NCBI GenBank assembly: GCA_963804375.1 | Contig: CAWDQE010000014.1 | Coordinates: 124,001-188,000 of the forward strand | Length of the DNA: 64,000 bases | Direction: 5' to 3' | Origin: JANXQG01 sp963804375 | GTDB lineage: Bacteria > Planctomycetota > Planctomycetia > Pirellulales > Thermoguttaceae | Shown here: in pieces, positions 36,473-44,698 of the stretch | Numbering within the stretch: the stretch's first letter is position 1 | How the letters are laid out: each line of letters starts with the position of its first letter | Translations under genes and position numbers: made by a program | Notes under the pieces: generated by a model | Databases searched by the model: none | Told to the model about the DNA's origin: nothing | Seen by the model: only the letters and a program-made list of their open reading frames with translations

Positions 36473-38498
36473 ATGTGCCAAGATGCCGCAAGAGAAAAAG
36501 ACGACGCGACCCTGACAACCGCCGGCTTGCACAACGGAATTGCACTCGAACCGAGCAATCCTCAAGACCTATCGACCCTTTCCGAGCCTGCAGGTCGCCC
36601 TGCTGGGGGCACCGCACCTCAAGTCGGCAACCGCGCCAGCGTGCTGGCCATCTGTGGCCTTCTGCTGCTGGCGGTGATCGCCGTCTTTGGCCAAACTGCC
36701 CGTTACGGCTTCGTCAACTTCGACGACGATCTTTACGTCTACGAGAACTGGCACGTGAAAGCCGGTTTGACCGGCGCGGGAATCGTTTGGGCCTTCAGCC
36801 AAAGTCATGCCTCGAATTGGCACCCGCTGACTTGGCTCTCGCTGATGGCCGACGCCCACGAGCTGAGGCCGATTGAAAGCCCGTTGCAGCTTGCCCAGCT
36901 CGCCGCCAAGATGCACATGGTCAATGTCGTGCTGCACGCGATCAGTGCCGCGATCCTGTTTCTGGTGCTGATGGAAATGACGGCAAGCGTGTGGCCCGCC
37001 GCCTTCGCGGCAGCCGTCTTCGCGGTGCATCCGCTGCACGTCGAATCGGTGGCCTGGATCAGCGAGCGGAAGGACGTGCTCAGCGGACTTTTCTTCATGT
37101 TGACGCTGGCTGCCTATGTGGGATATGCGCGGCGGCGTTTTTCGCTGTTCCGTTACCTGCTGGTGACGGCCCTCTTTGCCTTGGGCCTGGCGGCCAAGCC
37201 TATGCTGGTGACCTTGCCCTTTGTCTTGCTGCTGCTGGACTACTGGCCGCTGGGGCGGGGAGCGGAGAGCAGGGAGCGGGGAACACGCGCAGGGTTGCTC
37301 GTGGAAAAGCTGCCGTGGCTGGCGCTGGCGGCACTCTCCTGCATGGCAACCTACTGGGCACAACAACAGGTCGCAGTTGTCGCCCTTCAACGCTTGCCGC
37401 TTGGCTCGCGAGTTGGCAACGCCCTGGTGTCCTGCGTCGCCTATCTGGGACAGTTCTTCTACCCGACGGGGCTGGCCGTGTTGTATCCCCATCCGCAAAG
37501 CGGCCTGCCGCTAGGGAAGATCGTCGGCGCCGGGCTGTTGCTGACCGCCATTTCCCTGGCGGTCCTGGCCTGCCGCCGAAATTGCCCCTATCTGTTGGTC
37601 GGCTGGCTGTGGTATCTGGGAATGCTTGTGCCCGTCCTGGGTCTGGTGCAGGTTGCGGCGCAGTCGATGGCCGACCGCTACAGCTATCTGCCCCAAATCG
37701 GGCTGTCGATCGCCGTGGCGTGGGCAGCCATGCACGTCAGCCGCTCGTGGCGCTATCGCGGTTGGGCCTGCGGCATCGGCGCGGCGGCGGCGATGGCGAT
37801 CCTGGCGGGTTGTGCCTGGCAGCAAACGAGCTGCTGGCGCGACAGCGAGGCGCTGTGGACGCACACCTTGGCCTGCACCGCGCGGAATGCGGCCGCCCAC
37901 AACGACCTGGGCCTTGTGTTGGCCGCGCGGGCGGGTCGACCAGGCCATCGTCCAGTACCAAGAGGCCCTGGAAATCGAGCCCGGATACGCGCTGGCTCGA
38001 ACCAACCTGGGCCTCGCCTTGGCCGCCCGCGGGCGGGTCGACGAGGCCATCGCCCAGTACCAGGAAGCCCTGCAGATCAAGCCGGACCTCGCGGATGCCC
38101 GCAACAACCTCGGAACCGCCTTGGCCGGCAACGGACAACTCAACGAGGCCGTCGTGCAGTACGAGAAAGCCCTGGAAATCAGGCCCGACTACGCTCAGGC
38201 CCACAACAACCTCGGAAAAGCGCTGGCCGACCTTGGACAGGTCGATCGGGCCATCGCCCATTACCGGAAAGCCTTGGAAATCAAGCCCGACTACGCGAAG
38301 GCCCACTACAACCTGGGGGTGATGTTGGCAGGGCGGGGAAGTCGGGATGAGGCCATCAAGCATTTCCAGAAGGCCATGGCTTTGGCCGCCGCGCAGAACA
38401 ACGTGGGCCTGACCAAGCTCATTCAGGCCGAAATCCGTCGCCTTCAGCCGGGCGCCCGGCCGGCGGCACGCAGTAAGAGGCTATCCGAAAAGTCGTAG
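36473..38498 (+). CDS. TMTC-like glycosyltransferase with TPR tail (second copy, apparent frameshift near 37930)
   Basis: About 676 residues after repair. The domain plan equals the preceding gene: membrane domain with 'FVNFDDDLYVYEN' and 'HPLHVESVAWISERKDVLSG', then about six TPR units ('ARTNLGLALAARGRVDEAIA' and similar). The break is at GCCGCGCGGGCGGG; comparison with the next TPR copy, which reads GCCGCCCGCGGGCGG, shows that two bases are missing. The start ATG at 36473 has the same TTTATCC context as its neighbour. It has a longer N-terminal cytoplasmic part and more TPR repeats than the first copy, so the two have diverged after duplication. Confidence 0.8.
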
Positions 38499-38648
38499 GC
38501 CCGTTCCGCGACTTTTCCAATAGCTTCTGCGAAGTCCCGGTCTTGTCCAAGAAGCCGGGCAAGGCAACTTGACAAGGATCCGACGACAGTAGATAATGGA
38601 GGGCTAGAGACATCCCCTCCTGCCTAAACCCCATACCGCCCCTCACCT

Positions 38649-39029
38649 TTGCGAAATCGCCCCGCCAATCTGGTCGCAACTTGGCTCCTTGCCGGGGTGA
38701 TGGCGGCGCTATCAATTGCCGGAACGGGCTTGCACTCGATTCTTGGCGTTTACCACGGGCAGAATCATTATGCCGCGGCTTGTCATTCGTCCTCTGCCGG
38801 TGGCCAACGACTGGCGACAGTCGTTCTAGCGGATCGTGGGGACGAGGGGCTCTGTGACGAAGCAAACTGCCCGGTCTGCAATTATTTGGCCCAGGCCCAG
38901 ATTGTGGGCAATTATGCCGCGATCGTTGTTTGCCCGCTCAGCGTGGACAACGATAGCGTCCCCCCACGGATTTCCGTTCCCGCCGCCGATTTTCCGGTGT
39001 TCGACGCCCGCGGGCCGCCGGCAGTCTAG
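38649..39029 (+). CDS. Small exported protein with a DUF2946-like Cys motif
   Basis: 126 residues from a TTG at 38649; a later ATG at 38700 is also possible. A hydrophobic N-terminal segment (about residues 8-30) acts as signal or anchor. The polar part has several His and Cys, including 'HSILGVYHGQNHYAAACH' and 'CDEANCPVCNYLAQAQ', the latter like the 'CPxC' motif of DUF2946 proteins found near metal-handling genes. Metal binding is plausible but unproven. Confidence 0.5.
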   Translation: MRNRPANLVATWLLAGVMAALSIAGTGLHSILGVYHGQNHYAAACHSSSAGGQRLATVVLADRGDEGLCDEANCPVCNYLAQAQIVGNYAAIVVCPLSVDNDSVPPRISVPAADFPVFDARGPPAV

Positions 39030-39442
39030 CCGTTCTTTTTGCTCGTCGCGCGCGGGCGTGCCAAGCGTGCTGCTCGATCGCAGACCGCGTCGTCGAATTG
39101 CGTCGCTGGGCCCCAGGAGTTTTTGCCTTCGCCTTTTGCTGGCCGCGCATCGCGGCTGACCGCAGGTTTCAGGGGAGAAAGCTCCGTCTGCGTGCAGTGC
39201 AACCCTAAGTAAGGGTCCGACCAGTCCTTTACGTCGTGCCGCCGCAGGCGGAGTCTTCCCGTAGGTCAGGCTTTCCAGCCTGACAGTATAGCGGGGAAAG
39301 TCAGGAAACCGGACAAAGTCAGGCTGGAAAGCCTGGCCTACTTGGCCAAGCCGTCGCCAAGCCCCAGAGGCAAGAGAACGGCAAACCGCAGAAGTTATGT
39401 TTTCCATCCTAGTTACTGTTTTTTTCGACAAGGAAAAGAAAG
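39030..39442. other. Gap before the tad locus, with REP element
   Basis: No gene is supported. It contains the inverted repeat at 39261-39341 and the leader of the pilin gene. A promoter for the locus must lie here, but no good -35/-10 pair was recognised. Confidence 0.5.
39261..39341. repeat. REP element (GTCAGGCTTTCCAGCCTGAC type)
   Basis: Arms 39261-39284 and 39318-39341 are near-perfect reverse complements; each arm is itself a small palindrome. A related element at 60684-60771 carries an inserted motif in its right arm. Confidence 0.75.
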
Positions 39443-39784
39443 ATGAAAAATCTGATTCGTAATCGCAAGGGTCAAGGGCTCGTGGAGTACGCCCTGATCA
39501 TCGCCGGCGTGGCCTTGATCGGCATTGTGGGAATCTCGATGTTCGGCCATAAGGTCGCCGATCTGATCGGCACCGTCGCCGCCGTCATACCTGGCGCCCA
39601 CACCGACGACAACGGCCCGATCGCCGCAGGCCACTTGATCGCAACGACCACCGACAACATCAACGGCGTCACAACGATCGTGATCGACCCGACGGCCGCT
39701 TTGCAACCCACGAACACCAGCGGCAACAACCTGCTGGGCATTACCGGCGACTCTCCCCTCGTCATCGAGACCCCGGGGGGTTGA
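39443..39784 (+). CDS. flp: Flp-family type IVb pilin
   Basis: Major pilin of the Tad pilus. The prepilin site is 'NRKGQGLVEYALIIAG': cleavage after the Gly leaves a mature chain with Glu at position 5 and Tyr at 6, as in Flp pilins. One hydrophobic helix (about residues 14-36) follows. At 113 residues it is nearly twice the usual Flp length; the extra C-terminal part is Thr/Asn/Pro-rich. It includes 'AGHLIATT', encoded by 22 bases identical to part of cpaB. Strong AAGGAAAAG ribosome-binding site. Confidence 0.9.
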   Translation: MKNLIRNRKGQGLVEYALIIAGVALIGIVGISMFGHKVADLIGTVAAVIPGAHTDDNGPIAAGHLIATTTDNINGVTTIVIDPTAALQPTNTSGNNLLGITGDSPLVIETPGG

Positions 39785-39800
39785 CCGATGGTTAGGATGA

Positions 39801-39834
39801 AGCGGCCAGGAATGCCGAGCGCGGACTGGCCGCT
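39801..39834 (+). terminator. Hairpin after the pilin gene
   Basis: AGCGGCCAG (39801-39809) pairs exactly with CTGGCCGCT (39826-39834), 17 bases after the pilin stop. No T run follows. Pilin genes often have such a structure that holds the pilin transcript above the level of the rest of the operon; that role is inferred. Confidence 0.45.
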
Positions 39835-39973
39835 CGTCGCGAAAACTAACGGCCAGTCGCAAGGAAACGCTCTTGTTTGACGAAGGCCACCCTGTCGTCC
39901 CCGCGCCCGCGGTTGCGGGCGCGGGGAGTAATTCCGGCTTAGCGTGATTTTTAAGGGAATTCGGAAACGTCGC

Positions 39974-40411
39974 ATGAACCTCTGGTCTCTGCTGCTCTTG
40001 CTGCCGGTGGGGTTCGCCCTGGTTTGTGACCTGCGATCGCGAGAGGTCCCGGACTGGATTCCGCTGCTGATCGTCGCCTGGGCCTGCCTGGCCACGGCCT
40101 TGGGCCTGCACAAGGTCAGTTGGATCGGGCTGATCGCCGGGGCCCTCGTGGGACTCGGACTTTCCGCCGCGGTGTTTTTCCTGGGCGGACTGGGCGGCGG
40201 CGACGTCAAGCTCCTGGCAGCCATCGGCGCTGCCGTGGGCCCTTGGGCCCTGTTGTCGATTCTGGCATGGATGGCGCTGGCGGGCGGCATTTTGGCGCTG
40301 ATTGCAGCCGCACGCGGGAAGCGGGATTTTGCCTACGTGCCGGCGATTGCCGTCGGCGTCGTAGTGGAAACGGTTTGGCCGGGGGGCCTCGCCCATGTGT
40401 TGCTCAGATAA
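39974..40411 (+). CDS. tadV: Prepilin peptidase of the Tad system (TadV/CpaA)
   Basis: Membrane aspartyl protease that cleaves Flp and pseudopilin leaders. Both catalytic Asp motifs are present: 'CDLRSREVPDW' and 'GGLGGGDVKLL' (the GxGD motif). Several hydrophobic helices; 145 residues, the short form lacking a methylase domain. I start at ATG 39974 ('MNLWSLLLLLPVG'), not at the upstream in-frame start. The stop overlaps the ATG of the next gene by 17 bases. Confidence 0.9.
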   Translation: MNLWSLLLLLPVGFALVCDLRSREVPDWIPLLIVAWACLATALGLHKVSWIGLIAGALVGLGLSAAVFFLGGLGGGDVKLLAAIGAAVGPWALLSILAWMALAGGILALIAAARGKRDFAYVPAIAVGVVVETVWPGGLAHVLLR

Positions 40412-41531
40412 GAAACCAGCCGCTGTAGGGAACGCGGGGCACCCGCTTGCGGGTCATGGCGTTCCCGGGTTGGGACGACTGCCGTCCATACGGAACCCCA
40501 CGGAGGGCGTTCCCTACAGGCGCGCGCCTGCCCTCACCCTGACCCACTCCCAAAGGGCGAGGGGACGATCCCGCCGCGGGCAGGCGTTGGTCGAATTCGC
40601 GGTTGTGTGCCTGGCGGTTTACCTGCTGCTGGCCGCAGTCCTGACCTTCGGCCAATTGCTGTATTCCGCGCAGGGTGTCCAGCAAGCGGTGGACGTGGCC
40701 GCGCGGGAGATCGGCCGCACACCGCTTCCTGCGGCCACGATTAGCAGCGGAAGCAGCAGCGGCAGCGCCGTCACGCTCCAATACGTCCTTTATGGCAACG
40801 CCAGCGCCGATCCCAGTCTGCTGCCTGTCCGCCAGCAGGTCTTCGACGACAACCTGCTCGTGCTCTCGATCGATCCGGTCCAGTCCGGCAGCGGCGCGCT
40901 GACGTACAACGGCGGGCACCCGATCGGCGACTTCCCCCTGGTGACGCAGCAACTGCTGCCGCTGATGATCTTCGACCAGGTGAACGGTCAACAACTGCTC
41001 CGCTTCCCCGGCGCGATGTTCCAGGGCAGCCAGCAAAGTTCAACGTCTCCGGCAGGCATCGCTTACAGCGGCTACGTGGTGCGAATTCCCGTCGTCAGCA
41101 CGCCGAATTCTTCCGGCGGCGGGCAATCGATCATCAATTGGTTGTACCCTCTCGAACCGATTCTGGATTCGAACGGGGCCGATTCGTTTGCCGTGAATGC
41201 GACCACCGTATCCGGTCTCAGCGGCGCGGTCGCCCTGCGGTTCAATTATCCCTATCAATCGGCGAGCATGAGCGGTTTCGTACCGCCGGCCAATCCGTCC
41301 TCACCGTCCGGCCCGCCGAACAATCCCGTCGTCCCGGTGCTCGCGAACAACAACATCAGTTCTTCCGGTCCGCCGCCCGGAGTGGGCAGCGCCGTTACCT
41401 CGGATTTCCAATACGGCCCGTACGCGGGGGCCTACGGCTTGGGCGAACAGGCCGCTTTTGCGACGACGGTGCGGCCCTACCGGAGCGTGATTTCCCCCCA
41501 AGCGATTTATCGCCGCGAGGTGTTCCAATAG
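40395..41531 (+). CDS. TadE-like pseudopilin with repeat-derived N-terminal extension
   Basis: The core begins at 'RRGQALVEFAVVCLAVYLLL', the TadE membrane helix with its Glu, and continues with a long Ser/Pro/Asn-rich exported domain. Such proteins are minor pilins of the Tad machine. Between the ATG at 40395, which overlaps tadV, and the core lie about 60 residues translated from repeats: a REP with arms 40423-40435 and 40507-40519, and a C-rich repeat at 40529-40566. No start codon with a good ribosome-binding site is seen nearer to the core, so the real start is uncertain. Confidence 0.75.
   Translation: MCCSDKKPAAVGNAGHPLAGHGVPGLGRLPSIRNPTEGVPYRRAPALTLTHSQRARGRSRRGQALVEFAVVCLAVYLLLAAVLTFGQLLYSAQGVQQAVDVAAREIGRTPLPAATISSGSSSGSAVTLQYVLYGNASADPSLLPVRQQVFDDNLLVLSIDPVQSGSGALTYNGGHPIGDFPLVTQQLLPLMIFDQVNGQQLLRFPGAMFQGSQQSSTSPAGIAYSGYVVRIPVVSTPNSSGGGQSIINWLYPLEPILDSNGADSFAVNATTVSGLSGAVALRFNYPYQSASMSGFVPPANPSSPSGPPNNPVVPVLANNNISSSGPPPGVGSAVTSDFQYGPYAGAYGLGEQAAFATTVRPYRSVISPQAIYRREVFQ
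40423..40566. repeat. REP element and C-rich repeat at the 5' end of the tadE-like gene
   Basis: CTGTAGGGAACGC (40423-40435) and GCGTTCCCTACAG (40507-40519) are perfect inverted arms with a small inner hairpin ACCCGCTTGCGGGT. Directly after comes CCTCACCCTGACCCACTCCC...GGGCGAGGGG (40529-40566), related to the repeat at 12108-12147. Confidence 0.75.
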
Positions 41532-41614
41532 CGTCTCGACCGCGCGAGTGCCCAGGCCCGAATATTAATCCACAACGTATACTTGATTGAACCTACGAGA
41601 AATGAGGCAAGACC

Positions 41615-42916
41615 ATGCGACCCATCAGACCCAACACGCGTCGCCGCTCGCCGTGGCGGACCGTGCTGCTGTCGATCCTGGCGATTGCCGTCGGCGGCGC
41701 GGGGACCGTGGCCGTGCTGGGCGCGACGAAGGTAATCGACCTGGGAAGACTGGCTTTTTGGCGAGCAAGGGCCGCCGACCCGCTCCCGCCGGGCTGGATT
41801 GCCGTTCCCGTGAGCGCCCGGCCGATTCCCGCCTATGCGAAAGTCACGCGGGATTATTTGACCGATCCCAAAACGGGTACATGGGCATGGCAACCGATTC
41901 AGGAGAAGCAGGCGAAAGGGATCATTAGGGACCTGGCCGAGATCAAGGGCCGCGTGACGAAACACGAGATTCCGGCTACCGTTGCTTTTTTTGAAAGCGA
42001 CTTTCTGCCGGTCGGCACCCGCCCCGGGATTTCGGCCGGCGTCCCCCTGGGCAAGCGGGCGTATACCTTCAACACAAGATATCTTGACGGTTGCGTGTAT
42101 CAGGTGAAGGAAGGCGACCATGTGGATTTGATGGTCAGCATCCCGGTCGATATGCCAGGGGCGGGCCGATCCGGACCGTCGGGGGCCAGCGTGATAACGA
42201 CGCCGGATACTCTCATACGGCCGAAAAGAACTCTTGAGATACCCTTGGTGCAGGACGGAGTCGTGGTCTCGCCCGTGACGGCCCGCGTCACGCAGACCAC
42301 GAGCAGTTCGCTCATGAACGGCACGAGTGCCCGCAGCGTGCGGGTGGAGGAGATCGTGATCGCCGTGGCGCCCGCAGAAGTGGCGCCGCTGGACGAGGCC
42401 AAGGCCTTGAACCACAGGCTCACCTGCGTGGCGCGTTCGGGCCTACCGGAATCCGCTCCGGCGCCTGCCGTGCAGCAGCAACCGGCCGGCGGGACCCCGC
42501 AGGGCGGAACGGCTCAGGCCGTTGCCGGAGGCCACTTGATCGCAACGACCGCGGGTAACGCCGACGACGTTGCCAAGCCCGGCAAGGCGCTTCCGGACAA
42601 ACCGAGCACAGCCGCCCCGGCCAAGGCCGCGCCGGCGTCTGAAAAAGCGAAAACCGTCAATCCCACGACGGCTGAAACGCCCGCCAGGGACCGCGCGGCC
42701 ATGGACGTCACGCCCGGCTTGAACCCCATGGCCAACGTCCGCGGCATGGTGTTTCAGATCGGGAAAGACCGGCAATTCGTGCTCTTTAACGGACCGGGAA
42801 ACAGCCCTGTCGTGATATCTCAAGACGATGGATCGACCAAGGCCGCACCGAGTGCCGCGCCGGGTGCGGCTCCGGGGACCGCCCCCGCTGCCGGTACGGA
42901 AGAGAGCGACCAATAG
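41615..42916 (+). CDS. cpaB: Tad pilus assembly protein CpaB/RcpC
   Basis: Periplasmic partner of the secretin. N-terminal membrane helix (about residues 16-40); then a SAF-like region ('WIAVPVSARPIPAYAKVTRD') and 'VKEGDHVDLMVSIPVD' typical of CpaB. The last 150 residues are low-complexity Ala/Pro/Thr with 'AGGHLIATT', whose 22 coding bases (42529-42550) also occur in the pilin gene. Start ATG 41615 with GAGG upstream. Confidence 0.85.
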   Translation: MRPIRPNTRRRSPWRTVLLSILAIAVGGAGTVAVLGATKVIDLGRLAFWRARAADPLPPGWIAVPVSARPIPAYAKVTRDYLTDPKTGTWAWQPIQEKQAKGIIRDLAEIKGRVTKHEIPATVAFFESDFLPVGTRPGISAGVPLGKRAYTFNTRYLDGCVYQVKEGDHVDLMVSIPVDMPGAGRSGPSGASVITTPDTLIRPKRTLEIPLVQDGVVVSPVTARVTQTTSSSLMNGTSARSVRVEEIVIAVAPAEVAPLDEAKALNHRLTCVARSGLPESAPAPAVQQQPAGGTPQGGTAQAVAGGHLIATTAGNADDVAKPGKALPDKPSTAAPAKAAPASEKAKTVNPTTAETPARDRAAMDVTPGLNPMANVRGMVFQIGKDRQFVLFNGPGNSPVVISQDDGSTKAAPSAAPGAAPGTAPAAGTEESDQ

Positions 42917-42923
42917 GCCCGCC

Positions 42924-44573
42924 ATGAGACGACATCGAGGTAAAGTGGTCTTCGCTCCGAAGCGGCCTGCCGGGACAGCCCTCGTTGTTCAACGCAAGTC
43001 TCCGAACGACCCCATCCGGCTTGACCGGATGGTGAAGGAGGTTGGGCAGCTAACAACGAACGCGAAGAAGGGAAGACCCCATCCAGCTTGTCTGGATGGT
43101 GAATCAGGTTGTCCCGCTAGCCCAAGCCCGCCATGCAGCCAAGCAACCTCCTTCACCATCCAAACAAGCTGGATGGGGTCGTGTCTGTTTTCGTTCTCTG
43201 CTCTAGCCATCCAACCTGGTTCACCATCCAGGCAAGCTGGATGGGGTCCAAGAGATGCTCTGCCTGGCGCGCAGACCATCGCCCCCTGCCGCTCTCCCAG
43301 AAGGAGAGGGAAGCGACGCGCGGGCTACGTGCTTGTGATGTTCGCGATGATGCTGTTCGCCCTGATGGGGCTGGCCGCGCTAGTGATCGACATGGGTTTT
43401 GCGCGGCTCGCGCAGCGAGAAATGCAAACCGCCGTCGATTCCGCGGCGCTGGAAGGGCTGCGCTGGCAAGCTGCCTCCCCAAGCGACGCACGGGAGCAGG
43501 CCAGCCAGATGGTCGCCAACCAGTTCACCGGTTACGTGGACTCCAGCGGCGGCACGGTGCAGTATGGCGCCGGGCCGGTGGTGAATTTCAGCGGCGGCAT
43601 CGGCCCCGCCGACCTGGCCGCAGGGCAAAACATGGCGCCCGGTACCCCGCCGGTTTACCAGCCCACCACGTCCGGCGGAACTGCCGGGCTGGAACTCAAT
43701 CTCTCCAATGCGACCGAAGGCGACATGGTGACGGGGACCTATAATCCCGGCCAGCCGAGTGCCGAGGCGGACAATTATACACGGGCCGATTTCACGCCTT
43801 CGTCCGGATCGTCCGCTTCCAATGCCTTTCTGGTTCGCATGCGGCGAACCAACAATATCTATGGGTTTGACCAGGAGCCGGGCATCAGCTCCGGCGGTCC
43901 GACGCTGCCGTTCCTGTTCGGTCGCGGCAGCATGATGGCCCGTAGCGGCAGCGGCAGCCAGTTGAGCGTAGCATCGGGGATCACGGTCCGCGCCACGGCC
44001 ATCGCCGGCCCCCAGCCCGCCAAGTCCGTGGGCCCGCTCTATTCCAACAGCAGCGGCACATTGACGGCGGTCGCACAGCTTGCGCCCTTTGCGATTCGTA
44101 GCGACCTCTGGGCAGAACTGTCCGGCGGCACGGGCACGACCGTCAATCCCCTGGTTGCCGGTTCGGGCGCGACCATTCTTAACAGCCAATTCCAGATCAC
44201 ATTGACGGCGATCGGGCAACCGCTGGTCGGCTCGACCAGTGACAGTGCGTTGTTGGCCGGTCTGCAACCCGCCGCCGTTTATGTGCCGATTTATGCCGAT
44301 TTCACCAGCCAGCCGGGCACGATCATCGGTTTTGTTTACTACAGCAACTGGAGCTATACGAGCGGCAATCTGACGCTCGGCCCTGCCGCCGCCGCGATGC
44401 AAATTGGCGGTCAAAACGTGTCGCCGACGGTGGTCCTGCCCCTGCCGGCGGCGCTCGCTCCGGCCGACGTTACAACATTGTTTCAGGACCATGCGACCTT
44501 GTTTTCGCAATACCCGTTGTATGCGCCGGCGCTGGTCAATCGTTACATCGGCCCGAACCAGTCCGGTCCCTAA
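42924..44573 (+). CDS. TadG-like protein with repeat-derived N-terminal extension
   Basis: The recognised part starts at 'RRAGYVLVMFAMMLFALMGL', the membrane helix of TadG-like proteins, then 'DMGFARLAQREMQTAVDSAA', their signature, and a 370-residue exported domain. From the ATG at 42924 to this point, about 130 residues are translated from four copies of a dispersed repeat (43009-43249). A GTG at 43330, inside the helix, is the only nearby alternative, so the start is unresolved. The gene follows cpaB by 7 bases. Confidence 0.75.
   Translation: MRRHRGKVVFAPKRPAGTALVVQRKSPNDPIRLDRMVKEVGQLTTNAKKGRPHPACLDGESGCPASPSPPCSQATSFTIQTSWMGSCLFSFSALAIQPGSPSRQAGWGPRDALPGAQTIAPCRSPRRRGKRRAGYVLVMFAMMLFALMGLAALVIDMGFARLAQREMQTAVDSAALEGLRWQAASPSDAREQASQMVANQFTGYVDSSGGTVQYGAGPVVNFSGGIGPADLAAGQNMAPGTPPVYQPTTSGGTAGLELNLSNATEGDMVTGTYNPGQPSAEADNYTRADFTPSSGSSASNAFLVRMRRTNNIYGFDQEPGISSGGPTLPFLFGRGSMMARSGSGSQLSVASGITVRATAIAGPQPAKSVGPLYSNSSGTLTAVAQLAPFAIRSDLWAELSGGTGTTVNPLVAGSGATILNSQFQITLTAIGQPLVGSTSDSALLAGLQPAAVYVPIYADFTSQPGTIIGFVYYSNWSYTSGNLTLGPAAAAMQIGGQNVSPTVVLPLPAALAPADVTTLFQDHATLFSQYPLYAPALVNRYIGPNQSGP
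43009..43249. repeat. Four copies of a CATCCAGCTTG repeat in two orientations
   Basis: Two direct copies (about 43009-43050 and 43076-43115; core CCATCCAGCTTGTCTGGATG) face two inverted copies (43143-43183 and 43210-43249). Each copy is itself palindromic and ends with GTGAA..AGGTTG. The array lies between the end of cpaB and the TadG core. Confidence 0.8.
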
Positions 44574-44698
44574 TCTCTAATCTCAGATTTCAAATCTCTA
44601 ATCTTCAAATCCCATAGAACTTACAATGAAGAAAGGAAAATGAGCGAAAAGAATATTCCTTTCCCCAATCTTCCTTTCAAAGCCCCAAGACCCAATCC

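Noticed and set aside
36473..38350. Arg/Gly/Pro-rich C-terminus of the second TMTC-like protein in the unshifted frame
   Set aside because: The other frame gives clean TPR repeats over the same DNA, so the basic low-complexity reading is an artefact of the lost bases.
43133..43744. Open frame overlapping the TadG-like gene
   Set aside because: Arg/Gly-rich shadow of the TadG core; no motif and no independent start signal.
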